A stretch of 60,339 bases of DNA from Actinoplanes flavus. Its GTDB lineage: Bacteria; Actinomycetota; Actinomycetes; Mycobacteriales; Micromonosporaceae. The translations under genes and the position numbers were made by a program. Under the pieces are notes generated by a model. That model saw only the letters and a program-made list of their open reading frames with translations. It did not search any database and had not been told where the DNA came from. Of this stretch, positions 15,590 to 24,680 are shown in pieces; the stretch's first letter is position 1; each line of letters opens with the position of its first letter. The stretch is taken from assembly GCF_017592555.1 (NCBI RefSeq), contig NZ_JAGFNS010000044.1:1-60339 (forward strand), read 5' to 3'.

Positions 15590-16111
15590 ATGAAGCGACG
15601 GGTGAACCCCGACGAGCAACTGATGACCGCGCTCTACACCGAACACTATGCCGTCCTGATCAACTTCGTCTCCCGGTACGTGAACGACCGGCACAAGGCG
15701 GAGGACCTGGTTCAGGAGACACTTCTGCGAGCCTGGAAGCACATCGACCACCTCGACCCGGAACCGGGACGGACCAGGTCGTACCTGCTCACCATCGCCC
15801 GCAACGTGGTGACCAACGCCTGGCGGGCCGAACAGCGCCGGCCACGCCTGGTCGCCGACGAGAACGCGGTCAACTCGGTGCCGTCGGCGGACAATGTCGA
15901 TCAGATGGTGGAAGGCTGGTTGGTGGCGGAGGCTCTGGAACGCCTCTCGCCGGAACACCGGGCGGTCATCCAGGCGATGTATTACGAAGGGCAGAGCGTG
16001 GCGGACGCGGCGCGGAAGCTGTCGGTGCCGGAGGGCACCGTCAAATCCCGGGCCTACTACGCCGTCCGTGCTCTGCGCACCGTCTTCGAGGAGATGGGGA
16101 TGTTGCGATGA
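15590..16111 (+). CDS. ECF RNA polymerase sigma factor (SigL-like)
   Basis: 173 residues. Region 2 (about 10-75) is YTEHYAVLINFVSRYVND...AEDLVQETLLRAWKH. Region 4 (about 110-165) is LSPEHRAVIQAMYYEGQSVADAARKLSVPEGTVKSRAYYAVRALR. It is followed by a zinc-finger anti-sigma gene, the usual cognate pair. The ATG at 15590 is preceded by GGGGAGAG; a longer start at 15542 is possible. Confidence 0.9.
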   Translation: MKRRVNPDEQLMTALYTEHYAVLINFVSRYVNDRHKAEDLVQETLLRAWKHIDHLDPEPGRTRSYLLTIARNVVTNAWRAEQRRPRLVADENAVNSVPSADNVDQMVEGWLVAEALERLSPEHRAVIQAMYYEGQSVADAARKLSVPEGTVKSRAYYAVRALRTVFEEMGMLR

Positions 16112-16184
16112 GCGAGCGGAGCGAGCTCATGATCAGGCTCAGCGCGGAAACTCATGACGTCCCGGAGCGAAGCGGAGGGACGGC
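16108..16184. repeat. REP-like palindromic repeats between sigma and anti-sigma genes
   Basis: Two dyads lie back to back. ATGAGC...GCTCAT encloses a GAGCGAGCGGAGCGAG core (about 16108-16134). GACGTCCC...GGGACGGC encloses GGAGCGAAGCGGA (about 16154-16182). Similar GAGCGAGCGGAGCGAG elements recur, from memory, in Micromonosporaceae intergenic DNA. The 73-base gap is unusual for a sigma/anti-sigma pair, which normally overlap. Confidence 0.55.
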
Positions 16185-16907
16185 ATGAGCGATCTTGACG
16201 AGCACGGCGCTCTGCATCGTCTGCTGGGCGGCTATCTCCTGGGCGGTCTGGACGAGGCGGACACCGACCGGCTCGACGAGCATCTGCACGACTGCGCGGA
16301 GTGCCGGGCCGAACTCGACCGGCTCTCCCCCGTACCGGAAATGCTGCAGAGCCTGCCGGACGCGCGGCACCTGGGTGGCGGCGCGGCGCTCGCGGTCTCA
16401 CCGACCGCCCGGCCGAGCCCGCAGAACATCGAGAACCTGCTCAGCCGGATGCGGCAGGCGAAGTTCAAGGAGACCCGGGTGAACCGGGTGCGGTGGCTGG
16501 CCGCCGCCTCGGTCACGCTCATCGCGGCCGCGGCGATCGGCTACGGGATCATGACGAACACCGGCGAGAAATCGCCGACCGGCCCGGAGGCGCTGCCCAG
16601 CGTGCAGTTGATCAGCGCGCAGTTCCAGCCGGCGCCGGGCAGCGGCCTCACCGGCAAGGCGTCGATCACCCCGAAGAAGTGGGGTGTCGAGGTGGGGCTG
16701 GACGTGAGCCGGATGTCCGGAAACGGGCCGTTCCTGTGCCTGGTGCGCACCAAGAGCGGCGGCACCGAACAGGCCGCCGCCTGGGGCGACACGCTGGACG
16801 GCGAGGCGAAGCTGACCGGGGCCAGTTCGGTGAAGGCGGCCGAGGTGGAGGCCATCCTGATCACCGACCGGGACGGGAAGGTGCTGGGCACGGCCACGGT
16901 GGCCTGA
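16185..16907 (+). CDS. membrane-anchored zinc-finger anti-sigma factor
   Basis: 240 residues. The N-terminal zf-HC2/ZAS domain (about 1-50) has HLHDCAECR, the H-x3-C-x2-C zinc signature. One membrane helix (about 103-125, WLAAASVTLIAAAAIGYGIM) leads to an extracytoplasmic domain (about 130-240). It should hold the upstream ECF sigma at the membrane until an envelope signal releases it. The ATG start follows GGAGGGA. Confidence 0.88.
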   Translation: MSDLDEHGALHRLLGGYLLGGLDEADTDRLDEHLHDCAECRAELDRLSPVPEMLQSLPDARHLGGGAALAVSPTARPSPQNIENLLSRMRQAKFKETRVNRVRWLAAASVTLIAAAAIGYGIMTNTGEKSPTGPEALPSVQLISAQFQPAPGSGLTGKASITPKKWGVEVGLDVSRMSGNGPFLCLVRTKSGGTEQAAAWGDTLDGEAKLTGASSVKAAEVEAILITDRDGKVLGTATVA

Positions 16908-16940
16908 AAGCGGTTTGCCGGGGTGGGTTGAATGAGAGTC

Positions 16941-17963
16941 ATGAAACTCCGCCCCGGCGATCGTGTCGCCGTCGTCTCGCCCTCGTTCGCCGCGCCCGCG
17001 CTCTTCCCGGAGATCCACGAGCAGGCCATGCGCCGCCTCCGGGAGGAGTTCGGCCTGGAGCCGGTGGAGTATCCGACCACCCGCCGGTTCGGCGCCTCGC
17101 CGGAGGACCGGGCGGCCGACCTGACGGCGGCCTGGGCGGACCCGTCGATTCGGGCGGTGCTGGCCACCATCGGCGGCGACGACCAGATCACCGTGCTGCG
17201 GCATCTCGACCCGGCGGTGTTCCGGGCCGACCCGAAACCGTTCCTCGGCTTCTCGGACAACACGAACCTGCTGAACTGGCTGTGGTTCCACGGGATTCCG
17301 GCCTATCACGGCGGTTCGACGCAGGTGCACCTCGGCATCGGCGGGGGGATCGACCCGGTGCACGCGGCCTCGCTGCGGGCGGCCCTGTTCGAGGAGACCG
17401 ACCTGGAGATCCGTCCGCTCGCCGAGATCCGCGAGGAGGAGATCAGCTGGGAGGATCCGCGTTCGCTGACCGAGCAGGCGCCGTCGTCACCCGCCTCCGG
17501 CTGGGAGTGGCACCGGGCGGACCGGGTGGTGACCGGGCCGACCTGGGGCGGCTGTCTGGGGATCCTGCACGCGAACCTGGCCGCCGGGCGCTGGATCCAC
17601 CCGGTCGAGCGGTACGCCGGTTCGATCCTGCTGCTGGAGACGCCCGAGACGATGCCGTCGGGCGAGGAGGTGTTCCGGGAACTGCGCGACGCCGGCGAGC
17701 GCGGCCTGCTGGAGCGGTTCCCGGCGGTGCTGGTGGCGGCCGCGAAGGCCAGCCACTTCTCGGCGCCGAAGCCGCCCGCGGAGCGCGAGAAGTACCGTGC
17801 CGAGCAGAGGGAGGCGGTGCTCAGGGCGCTGGAGTCCTACCACCCGGAGGCCATGGTGGTCTTCGGCGTGGAGTTCGGGCACACCGCGCCGCAGTGGGTG
17901 CTGCCGTACGGCGGACGGATCACGGTCGACGGCCCGGGCCGCCGGATCACCGCCCACTACTAG
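16941..17963 (+). CDS. S66-family LD-carboxypeptidase / MccF-like peptidase
   Basis: 340 residues. The nucleophile is Ser105 in FLGFSDNTN; the Glu and His of the S66 triad are expected in LLLETPE and FGVEFGHTAPQ. The family includes LdcA (removes the terminal D-Ala of muropeptide tetrapeptides) and MccF (microcin self-immunity); this length and sequence look MccF-like. A start at 16932 is also possible. Its TAG stop shares a CTAG palindrome with the convergent receiver gene. Confidence 0.85.
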   Translation: MKLRPGDRVAVVSPSFAAPALFPEIHEQAMRRLREEFGLEPVEYPTTRRFGASPEDRAADLTAAWADPSIRAVLATIGGDDQITVLRHLDPAVFRADPKPFLGFSDNTNLLNWLWFHGIPAYHGGSTQVHLGIGGGIDPVHAASLRAALFEETDLEIRPLAEIREEEISWEDPRSLTEQAPSSPASGWEWHRADRVVTGPTWGGCLGILHANLAAGRWIHPVERYAGSILLLETPETMPSGEEVFRELRDAGERGLLERFPAVLVAAAKASHFSAPKPPAEREKYRAEQREAVLRALESYHPEAMVVFGVEFGHTAPQWVLPYGGRITVDGPGRRITAHY

Positions 17964-18442
17964 GCGATGTGCCGCACCACCTGCTTCTTCTGCTCCGCGG
18001 CAGGCGGCGGCATGGCCTGACGTGCCGCGATCAGGGCCGCCCGGGCCGCCGCCGTCGCCCGGGCCGCGGCCGCCGTCCGGAGGCGCATCAGCGCCTCCAC
18101 CCGCGCGGTGAACTCGGCCCGGCTGAACGGTTTGCCCAGGAAGTCGTCAGCGCCGGCGTGCAGGGCCGTCAGGGCTTGATGACGGTGCAGGCCGGCACTG
18201 ACCATCAGGATCGGCAGGGCGGCGGTCTCCGGCGCGCGGCGGATGAGGCGGCACAGTTCGATACCGGAGATCCCGGCCATCCGGACGTCGATCACGGCGA
18301 CGTCGATACCGCCCTCGGCCAGCCGGGCCAGCGCCGCGGTGGCGTCGGGGACGGTGACGACGTCGAATCCCATCCGGAGCAGCGCCAACATCAGCAACTC
18401 TCGGTGGTCGACCTCGTGGTCGGCTATCAACACGGTGGCCAC
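17960..18442 (-). CDS. stand-alone response-regulator receiver protein
   Basis: 160 residues. A CheY-like receiver domain (about 1-120) has phospho-acceptor Asp in AVIDVRM, Thr/Ser position in MVSAG and Lys in GKPFS. The acidic pocket is reduced to a single Asp (ADHEVD). The C-terminal 40 residues are an Ala/Arg-rich helix with no output domain. No histidine kinase is adjacent. The GTG start has GGGAGG five bases upstream. Confidence 0.83.
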   Translation of the reverse strand: MATVLIADHEVDHRELLMLALLRMGFDVVTVPDATAALARLAEGGIDVAVIDVRMAGISGIELCRLIRRAPETAALPILMVSAGLHRHQALTALHAGADDFLGKPFSRAEFTARVEALMRLRTAAAARATAAARAALIAARQAMPPPAAEQKKQVVRHIA

Positions 18443-18513
18443 GGAAACCTCCCGTAACGTGGCGGGCTGCCGCTACTCCTGTTCGGCAACCGGGATGAAC
18501 CACTGAGCGCGAA

Positions 18514-18519
18514 TAGGGT
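18514..18519 (+). promoter_or_regulatory. -10 element TAGGGT
   Basis: TAGGGT is seven bases before ATG 18527, the leaderless layout of this window. GGGAG in the spacer could alternatively act as a ribosome-binding site. Confidence 0.45.
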
Positions 18520-18526
18520 GGGAGCC

Positions 18527-19540
18527 ATGCGCGCCGCCGTCTTCCCCGAAACGGGCCCCGCTTCCGTCCTCCGCCTCGTCGACCGTGATCTGCCGCTGGC
18601 CGCCGCCGGGGAGGTCCGCGTCCGGATCGTCCTCTCCGCGGTGAATCCCACCGACACCGGCACCCGAGCCGGTCGTGGGGTGCCGGACGGGGTGGCCCCG
18701 CCCCGGGTGCCGAACCAGGACGGGGCCGGTGTGGTCGACGCCCTCGGTGAGGGTGTCTCCGGTCTCGAGCCGGGCGACCGGGTGTGGGTGTGGGACGCCG
18801 GGTACGGCCGCGTGAACGGCACCGCCCAGGAGTACGTGGTTCTGCCCCGTCACCAGGTGGTCCGGATGAACGACTACGTCCCGTTCGAGGTCGGCGCCGC
18901 TCTGGGCATTCCGGCGCTCACCGCGCACCGCTGCCTCACCCTGGCCGCCGACGGCCCGGCCCGGCTGGCCCCGGGCGCGCTGGACGGCCGGACCGTGCTG
19001 GTCGCCGGTGGTGCGGGCGCGGTCGGCAACGCCGCCATCCAGCTCGCCAAGTGGGCCGGCGCCACCGTGCTGACCACGGTCAGTTCGAAGGAGAAGGCGG
19101 CCCTCGCGCTCGCCGCCGGCGCGGACGCGGTGATCGACTACCGGGAGGAGGACGTCGCGGCCCGGGTCCGGGAGCTGAGCCCGGGCGGCCCGCACCTGAT
19201 CGTCGAGGTGAACACCGCGAACCTCGACCTCGACCTGGACGTGATCGCCCCGGGCGGTGACATCGCCGTCTACGTGGGCGGGAAGGTCAGCGTGCCCAGC
19301 TTCAAGGCGATGCTGAAGAACGTCAGCCTCGACTTCGTGCTCACCTACACGACCAGGCCGGAGGAGAAGGCGAACGCGGTGGCGGCGGTCGCCGAAGCGG
19401 TCGACCGGGGCGCCTTCCGGGTCGGCGAGGACGCCGGGCTGCCGATCATCCGGTTCCCGCTGGACCGGGTCGCCGAGGCGCACGAGGCCGTCGAGAACCA
19501 CGCCGTCGGCAAGGTCGTCATCGAGGTGACCGCTCCCTGA
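18527..19540 (+). CDS. zinc-free MDR-type alcohol dehydrogenase / quinone oxidoreductase
   Basis: 337 residues, medium-chain dehydrogenase/reductase superfamily. A GroES-like domain (about 1-130) is followed by a Rossmann NADPH-binding domain with GGAGAVGNAAIQLAK (about 158-172). The structural and catalytic zinc cysteines are absent, so it is likely a quinone-oxidoreductase-type NADPH reductase. Its 3' end overlaps the convergent pseG gene by 23 bp. Confidence 0.85.
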   Translation: MRAAVFPETGPASVLRLVDRDLPLAAAGEVRVRIVLSAVNPTDTGTRAGRGVPDGVAPPRVPNQDGAGVVDALGEGVSGLEPGDRVWVWDAGYGRVNGTAQEYVVLPRHQVVRMNDYVPFEVGAALGIPALTAHRCLTLAADGPARLAPGALDGRTVLVAGGAGAVGNAAIQLAKWAGATVLTTVSSKEKAALALAAGADAVIDYREEDVAARVRELSPGGPHLIVEVNTANLDLDLDVIAPGGDIAVYVGGKVSVPSFKAMLKNVSLDFVLTYTTRPEEKANAVAAVAEAVDRGAFRVGEDAGLPIIRFPLDRVAEAHEAVENHAVGKVVIEVTAP

Positions 19541-20525
19541 GCAGGCTGTCCGCCACCCGTTCGACACCCCGGCCGTCCACCGCGGCCCATCCGCGGACGG
19601 CCAGGGCGGTCCGCTCGCCCGGGTTCAGCAGCAGCCGGCGCAACGTGGTCACCGCCTCGCCGCCCAGCTCCCCGAGACGTCCCAGGCCGGCCGCGTAACC
19701 GCGGGCGACGGTCCGTTCGTACCCCCGGGCCTGGTTGTCGACGACCCAGACCAGCGCGGCGGCCCGGCCCAGGCACAGCAACTCCCAGGTCGACGTGCCG
19801 CTCGCGCTGACCACCAGATCGGCGTCGGCGAGCAGTTCGGGCAGGCGGTCGGTCGGTTCGATGACGTGCAGGGCCTGGCCCTCGCCGGGCGGGACGGCGA
19901 GAAGTTCGGTGCGCAGTCCGTCGTCGGCGGCGACCACGGTGGCGTCGAAGGGCGCCGCGGTCCAGGCGAGCAGTCGCGCCACCTGCGGCGCGGCACGGTA
20001 GGCGTCGGTTCCGCCGAAGAACGCGACGACCTTGGGCGTACGGGCAGGCGAGTGCACCGGCGCAGACGACGGCCGCAACCGTCGCACCGAGGCACGCAGC
20101 AGCGCATAGTCGAGCCCGGCCAGCCGCACGTCCCCGACGTCGAGGGCGGCGTCCAGGTTCTGGTCGACGTAGATGTCCGCCTCCTGGCCGCGCGGGTCAC
20201 CGTCCACGATGGCCAGCACGGTCCGGCCGGCGTCGCGGACCGCCCTGCCGTGCGACGGGGGCAGTGTGTACGAGTCCACCACCAGCGCGTCCAGGTTGAG
20301 CCGTTCGACCGCCGCGACCAGCCCCACCTCGTCGTAGGGCGCCGGATGCCAGGGCAGCCCACGCCGGTCGAGTTGCGCGGCGGCCCACTCCAACCCGCCC
20401 AGGTCGCTGAGGAAGTGCACGTCCACCCCGCGGGCGGTCAGCTCCTCGGCGAGCGCCACGCACCGCACCAGGTGGCCCACCCCGGTACGCGGTCCGGCGT
20501 CACACCGGATTCCCACGGAGGTCAT
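19518..20525 (-). CDS. pseG: PseG: UDP-2,4-diacetamido-2,4,6-trideoxy-beta-L-altropyranose hydrolase
   Basis: A 335-residue GT-B-fold hydrolase that removes UDP from the diacetamido-altrose intermediate, the fourth step to pseudaminic acid. The N-terminal GxGHxxRC motif places the catalytic histidine at His18. The C-terminal UDP-binding half includes DLVVSASGTSTWELLCLG. The start ATG overlaps the pseF stop (ATGA). It is last in the operon. SpsG-like proteins of other nonulosonate or spore-coat pathways share this fold, but the company of PseB, C, F, H and I makes PseG the best call. Confidence 0.88.
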   Translation of the reverse strand: MTSVGIRCDAGPRTGVGHLVRCVALAEELTARGVDVHFLSDLGGLEWAAAQLDRRGLPWHPAPYDEVGLVAAVERLNLDALVVDSYTLPPSHGRAVRDAGRTVLAIVDGDPRGQEADIYVDQNLDAALDVGDVRLAGLDYALLRASVRRLRPSSAPVHSPARTPKVVAFFGGTDAYRAAPQVARLLAWTAAPFDATVVAADDGLRTELLAVPPGEGQALHVIEPTDRLPELLADADLVVSASGTSTWELLCLGRAAALVWVVDNQARGYERTVARGYAAGLGRLGELGGEAVTTLRRLLLNPGERTALAVRGWAAVDGRGVERVADSLLRERSPR

Positions 20526-21247
20526 GCCTGTTCGAGCTCCTTCTGCCGGATGTGCGCGTTCAGCCCGGCCAGTTCGGGGCGGCCGCCGAGCCAGTCGGCG
20601 ATGGCGGTGACCGGGACCGGGGCGTCGCCGAAGTGGCCGACGATCGCCTCGATCAGCCGCCAGTCGTCCTCGGTGTCCAGGGTGAGCCGGAGGTGCGACA
20701 GGTCCGGCAGCACGGTCAGACCGATCACGTCGAACGCGGCGGGGTGGGTGTAGACGTACGACGTCACGTGGGTGCGGTGATGGTCGTACGCCGGCTTGTC
20801 GATCTCCTTGAGGACCGCCGCCCGGATCACCTCGACGTCCAGGCCGCGCGGCAGGGTCCGGGTGATCGACGTGGTCAGGTAGTCCGCTCCGGAGGCCGCG
20901 AACACCCGGTACGCCCGGGCGACCAGCCGCGGGTCGAGCAGCGGGCAGTCGGCGGTGAACCGCAGGACGTGCTCGGCCGACCGGGTCTCCAGCACCCCGA
21001 GGAAACGGGTGAGCACGTCGTCGACCGGTCCGCGGTGGCAGTCGACCCCGATCGCCGCGCATGCGGCGGTGACCGCGTCGTCGTCCGGTTCGACCGTGGT
21101 CGCCACGACGAGGTCGTCCAGGACGCCGCTCTCCCGGGCGGCGCGGACCACCCGGTCGAGGACGGTCCGGCCGCCGAGGCGGCGGAGCACCTTGCCGGGC
21201 AGCCGGGTGGAGCCCATCCGGGCCTGAATGATGCCGAGCGTCGTCAT
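20522..21247 (-). CDS. pseF: PseF: pseudaminate cytidylyltransferase
   Basis: A 241-residue nucleotidyltransferase with the N-terminal IIQARMGSTRLPGKVL (NTP-binding) and RFTADCPLLDP. It activates pseudaminic acid with CTP. The sequence is of the SpsF-like cytidylyltransferase branch rather than classical NeuA, so the nucleotide is inferred from context. It overlaps both neighbours by ATGA, giving tight translational coupling. Confidence 0.82.
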   Translation of the reverse strand: MTTLGIIQARMGSTRLPGKVLRRLGGRTVLDRVVRAARESGVLDDLVVATTVEPDDDAVTAACAAIGVDCHRGPVDDVLTRFLGVLETRSAEHVLRFTADCPLLDPRLVARAYRVFAASGADYLTTSITRTLPRGLDVEVIRAAVLKEIDKPAYDHHRTHVTSYVYTHPAAFDVIGLTVLPDLSHLRLTLDTEDDWRLIEAIVGHFGDAPVPVTAIADWLGGRPELAGLNAHIRQKELEQA

Positions 21248-22743
21248 CGTCCGCCTCTGTTTCGGATCCGGTCACGGGCCGCGCGGGCCATGCCGAGGCC
21301 CGCCTTGGCGGCGCGGTATCCCAGGGAGCCGCTGAACGCGGCGATCTGCACCTTGGCGCGGCCCAGTTCGGCCTCGCGTCTGCCGAGTTCCACCTCGTAG
21401 AACCGGACGCGGTCCTCGGCGTCGGCCAGCCGGCGGCGCACCGCGTCGAGCTGCTCCTCGTGCCGCCGCCGGATGTCCGGCAGCTCGTCGCCGGCCGTGG
21501 GCGCCGGCGTCGGCGCGGTGGTCAGCCCGGCCGCCCCGGCGAGCACGTCGGTGAGCCGGGCGACGTCGGTGACGCCCGGCCACGGGTGGTGGTAGCCGCC
21601 GGTGGCCAGCGTGTGCGCGAAGCGGGCCAGCGCGTCCGCCCGGTCCGGCGCCGACGGATCCAGCCGGGCGTACCGGTCGCCGTCCACCAGCACGTTTCCG
21701 GCGGGCACGTGCGGCAGGCCGGTCATCCAGCCGGTGAGCAGCCGCCGCAGGCCCGGCAGGTCGTGCCCGAGCGCGGCGGTGAGCAGCCGCTCCTCCAGCA
21801 GCCGGCCGGTCGGCAGCGGGCCGGCGAGCTCCTCCGGGCCGTGCACGACCCGGCGCAGCCAGGCGCCGTCCGGGCCACCCACCAGCTCGGTGATCGTCCC
21901 GGCCGGGCCGGCGATCAGCGCCGGCGCGAGCGGAACGGCCTGGCCCGGGCGGGCGGCCAGCTGGGCGACGGCCAGCCAGGCGGGCGCCAGTTCGGCGCCG
22001 AGACCGCGGCGCACGGCCGCGGCGGCCAGCCGGCGGGGATCGCTCAGGACGGACCTCTCCCGGTACGCCGGAGCGGTCGCCGCCGCGGCCAGGGCGGCCA
22101 GCGCGTCCAGCGGCCCGTACCGGAGGGTCTCCGGGGTGGCCAGCAGGGTGGGGCATGCGGGCAGCGGCCAGGCGGCGGCCAGCCCGCAGACCGGCAGCCC
22201 TTCGGCGCCGAGCGCGGCGGCGAGCCGGTCCGGACGGCCGGGCGCGCTGCCGAACTCGCCGAGCGGAGCCCAGGCGTCCCCGGACCGGGCCGCCGTCGGG
22301 GTGCCCGGATCGACCAGGCGGTGCACGCCCAGCTCGTTCTCCACGGCGAGCAGCAGCGTGCCGCCGGGACGCAGCGCCCGCTTGAGCACCCGGACCGAGT
22401 CCGTCCAGTCCGGCGGCGGGCCCTCCGGTGAGTGGAGGCGGTCCGTGCCGTCCAGGGCGATCACCGCGTCGTACCGGTCGGTGTCGGTGAACGTGGACAG
22501 CGTGCCGCAGAGCACCCGTACGTCGCGGACGTCGACCCGCTCGGCGTCCGGCCGCGAGCGCAACAGCAGGGTGACCTCGCGGCGGTCGGCCACCGCCCGC
22601 AGCAGGGTGTCCCGGTGCGGGCCGGCGACCAGCACCCGGATGCCGGTGGGCAGCCGCTCGACCAGATGCCGGAGAAGGGGGCCGCCGGCCGGTGGGCGCT
22701 CCTCGGCGTATGCCGGCATCTCGCCGCCGATCAGGGTGATCAC
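21244..22743 (-). CDS. SAM-methyltransferase-like protein with C-terminal coiled coil (copy A)
   Basis: 499 residues. The N-terminal Rossmann-like domain (about 1-145) has VLVAGPHRDTLLRAV, YDAVIALDGTDRL and LRPGGTLLLAVENELGVHR, the beta-4/beta-5 pattern of class I methyltransferases. Motif I is VAGPH rather than GxGxG. A middle alpha-helical region of unknown role and a C-terminal coiled coil (about 425-480) follow. The GTG start overlaps the previous gene's stop (GTGA). A paralogue with the same plan and neighbour lies at 37936-39651. Sugar O- or N-methylation or a scaffold role is possible; not proven. Confidence 0.65.
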   Translation of the reverse strand: MITLIGGEMPAYAEERPPAGGPLLRHLVERLPTGIRVLVAGPHRDTLLRAVADRREVTLLLRSRPDAERVDVRDVRVLCGTLSTFTDTDRYDAVIALDGTDRLHSPEGPPPDWTDSVRVLKRALRPGGTLLLAVENELGVHRLVDPGTPTAARSGDAWAPLGEFGSAPGRPDRLAAALGAEGLPVCGLAAAWPLPACPTLLATPETLRYGPLDALAALAAAATAPAYRERSVLSDPRRLAAAAVRRGLGAELAPAWLAVAQLAARPGQAVPLAPALIAGPAGTITELVGGPDGAWLRRVVHGPEELAGPLPTGRLLEERLLTAALGHDLPGLRRLLTGWMTGLPHVPAGNVLVDGDRYARLDPSAPDRADALARFAHTLATGGYHHPWPGVTDVARLTDVLAGAAGLTTAPTPAPTAGDELPDIRRRHEEQLDAVRRRLADAEDRVRFYEVELGRREAELGRAKVQIAAFSGSLGYRAAKAGLGMARAARDRIRNRGGR

Positions 22744-23549
22744 GCCGGCCACCCCAGGATCGCGCGCAGTTCGGCCGGCGAGGCCAGATGACCGTCCCCG
22801 AGCTCGGCCAGCGCGACGGCCCGGGCCGGTTCCGGGTCCGGCGACGTGCCGTGCAGCTCCGGCCACTCCCGGCGGATCCGTTCGGCGGTCGCGGTGTCCT
22901 CGCCGGTCAGGTACATCGGGTCGCCGTAGACGGCCGGGGCGCACCCGGCCACGGCGCCGTAGAGGATCGCGGTGCTCAACCGGTTCGACGCCACCCGGCG
23001 GTGCCGGCGCAGCTCGGCGAGTTGCTTGTGGAGGAACCGGGCGTCGGTCTGCCGCCGCAGGTAGCCGCGGTAGCCGTGGCAGACGACCCGGCCGGCGCGC
23101 TGGTAGGCGGCCCGGATCCGGTCGTCGCGGTACTCGTTCCAGTACAGGCAAAAGGTGACCGGGCCGGTCTCGGTCGCCACGATCTCGTCGATCAGGCGGA
23201 GGTGGTCGCCGGTGACCCGCTGGCCCTCCCAGCCGTGGAACGGGTACCAGATCGTGCCCTCGCGCTCGCCCTCGTTCGCGCTGTCCGCCGCGGATCGCAG
23301 CAGGTAGAGGAACGGGGCGCCGGTCACGGTGGCCAGCGGGCGGCCCATCGACCAGGCTCGGCGGCGGGTGCGCTCGGACCACACGAAGACCGGTGCGCCG
23401 GGCGCGTACGGCGTGCCCGCCCCCAGCCCGTCCACCACGTTCCAGCCGTGCTGGAGGTAGCCCTCGATCCGGGGCGGGTCGTCCGGGTCCAGACCGCAGT
23501 ACCCGGCGAGCACCTGGGCGTGCCCGTAGAAGTGGTTCCCGTGGTGCAC
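22740..23549 (-). CDS. putative GT-B-like glycosyltransferase (copy A)
   Basis: A 269-residue cytoplasmic protein of no family I can name. It opens with HHGNHFYGHAQ, then RIEGYLQHGWN, FYPFHGWEGQ-type segments and LYWNEY. The C-terminal block VASNRLSTAILYGAVAGCAPAVYGDPM resembles the nucleotide-sugar-binding end of GT-B enzymes acting on surface polysaccharides. A paralogue at 37109-37936 matches along its whole length. The GTG start lies three bases after the pseC stop. The position inside the pse operon suggests it transfers or modifies the pseudaminic-acid unit. Confidence 0.55.
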   Translation of the reverse strand: MHHGNHFYGHAQVLAGYCGLDPDDPPRIEGYLQHGWNVVDGLGAGTPYAPGAPVFVWSERTRRRAWSMGRPLATVTGAPFLYLLRSAADSANEGEREGTIWYPFHGWEGQRVTGDHLRLIDEIVATETGPVTFCLYWNEYRDDRIRAAYQRAGRVVCHGYRGYLRRQTDARFLHKQLAELRRHRRVASNRLSTAILYGAVAGCAPAVYGDPMYLTGEDTATAERIRREWPELHGTSPDPEPARAVALAELGDGHLASPAELRAILGWPA

Positions 23550-23552
23550 CCG

Positions 23553-24680
23553 TCAGCTCCCGAGGATCCCGCGCAGCGCCTCGACCACGCGATCCTGGTC
23601 GCTGTCGGTGAGGTCGGCGAAGAGCGGCAGGGACAGCTCCTCGGCGTAGAAGGACTCGGCCACCGGGCACATGCCCCGCCGGTATCCCAGGTCCTCGAAG
23701 ACCGGGTGCCAGTAGACCGGGATGTAGTTGACCTGCACCCCGATGCCGGCGGCGTGCAACCGGTCGTACACCTCCCGCCGGCGGCCGTCCTTCACCCGTA
23801 CCGGATAGAGGTGCCGGAGCGGGTCCACATCGGAACGCCGCGCCGGAAGGCCCAGGCCGGGGACGTCGGCGAGAAGCTCGTCGTAGCGTGCCGTGAGGCG
23901 CGCACGGCGGGCCTGGAACGCGCCGAGCCGCCGCAGCTGGGCCGAACCCAGCGCGCAGAGCACGTCCGGCAGCCGGTAGTTGAGGCCGAACTCGTGCACC
24001 TCGTAGTGCCAGCCGCCCTCGTCGGCGCGGCGCAGCCGCCGGGGGTCGCGGACCGAGCCGACGGTCCGGAAGTCCCGGACCCGTTCCAGCAGCTCCGGAC
24101 GGATCGAGGCGACCGCCCCGCCCTCACCGGTGGTGAGATTCTTGGTCGGGAAGAACGAGAACGTGGTCAGGTCGGCGAGCGTGCCGACCGGTCGCCCCCG
24201 GTAGGCCGAGCCGATCGAGTGCGCCGCGTCGCCGAGCAGGAACGCCCCGGCACTGTCGGTGACCTTGCGGAGCCGGTCGTAGTCGGCCGGCACACCGGCG
24301 TAGTCGACCGCCGAGATCACCCTGGTCCGCGACGTGACCACGGCCTCGGCGGCGGCCGGGTCGAGGTTCGCGGTGTCCTCCTCGACGTCGGCGAAGACCA
24401 CCGTCGCACCGAGCATGGCCGCGCCCGAGGCGGTGGCCACGAACGTCATCGGCGTGGTGATCACCTCGTCGCCGGCGGTCAGGCCGGTCGCCGCGTAGGC
24501 CGCGTGCAGCGCCGTCGTCCCGTTGGTGACCGTCACGCAGGGCGCACCGGCGACCGCTTCCAGGTCGGCCTCGAACGCGGCGACCCGAGGGCCGGTGGTG
24601 AGCCGGTCGCTGCCCATCGCCGCGACGACCGCGGCCACGTCGGTGTCGTCGATCGACTGTCGTCCGTACGGCAGCATCAC
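23553..24680 (-). CDS. pseC: PseC: UDP-4-amino-4,6-dideoxy-N-acetyl-beta-L-altrosamine transaminase
   Basis: A 375-residue DegT/DnrJ/EryC1-family PLP aminotransferase, the second step to pseudaminic acid. The PLP-binding lysine is Lys180 in FFPTKNLTTGEGG. The N-terminal LPYGRQSIDDTDVAAVVAAMGSD and the C-terminal VQVNYIPVYWHP are as in PseC proteins. It overlaps pseB by ATGA. Confidence 0.92.
   Translation of the reverse strand: MMLPYGRQSIDDTDVAAVVAAMGSDRLTTGPRVAAFEADLEAVAGAPCVTVTNGTTALHAAYAATGLTAGDEVITTPMTFVATASGAAMLGATVVFADVEEDTANLDPAAAEAVVTSRTRVISAVDYAGVPADYDRLRKVTDSAGAFLLGDAAHSIGSAYRGRPVGTLADLTTFSFFPTKNLTTGEGGAVASIRPELLERVRDFRTVGSVRDPRRLRRADEGGWHYEVHEFGLNYRLPDVLCALGSAQLRRLGAFQARRARLTARYDELLADVPGLGLPARRSDVDPLRHLYPVRVKDGRRREVYDRLHAAGIGVQVNYIPVYWHPVFEDLGYRRGMCPVAESFYAEELSLPLFADLTDSDQDRVVEALRGILGS

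Noticed and set aside
21244..23670. Single 808-codon minus-strand reading
   Set aside because: Its N-terminal third lies over the GT-like gene in another frame; the real gene starts at GTG 22743, overlapping the upstream stop.
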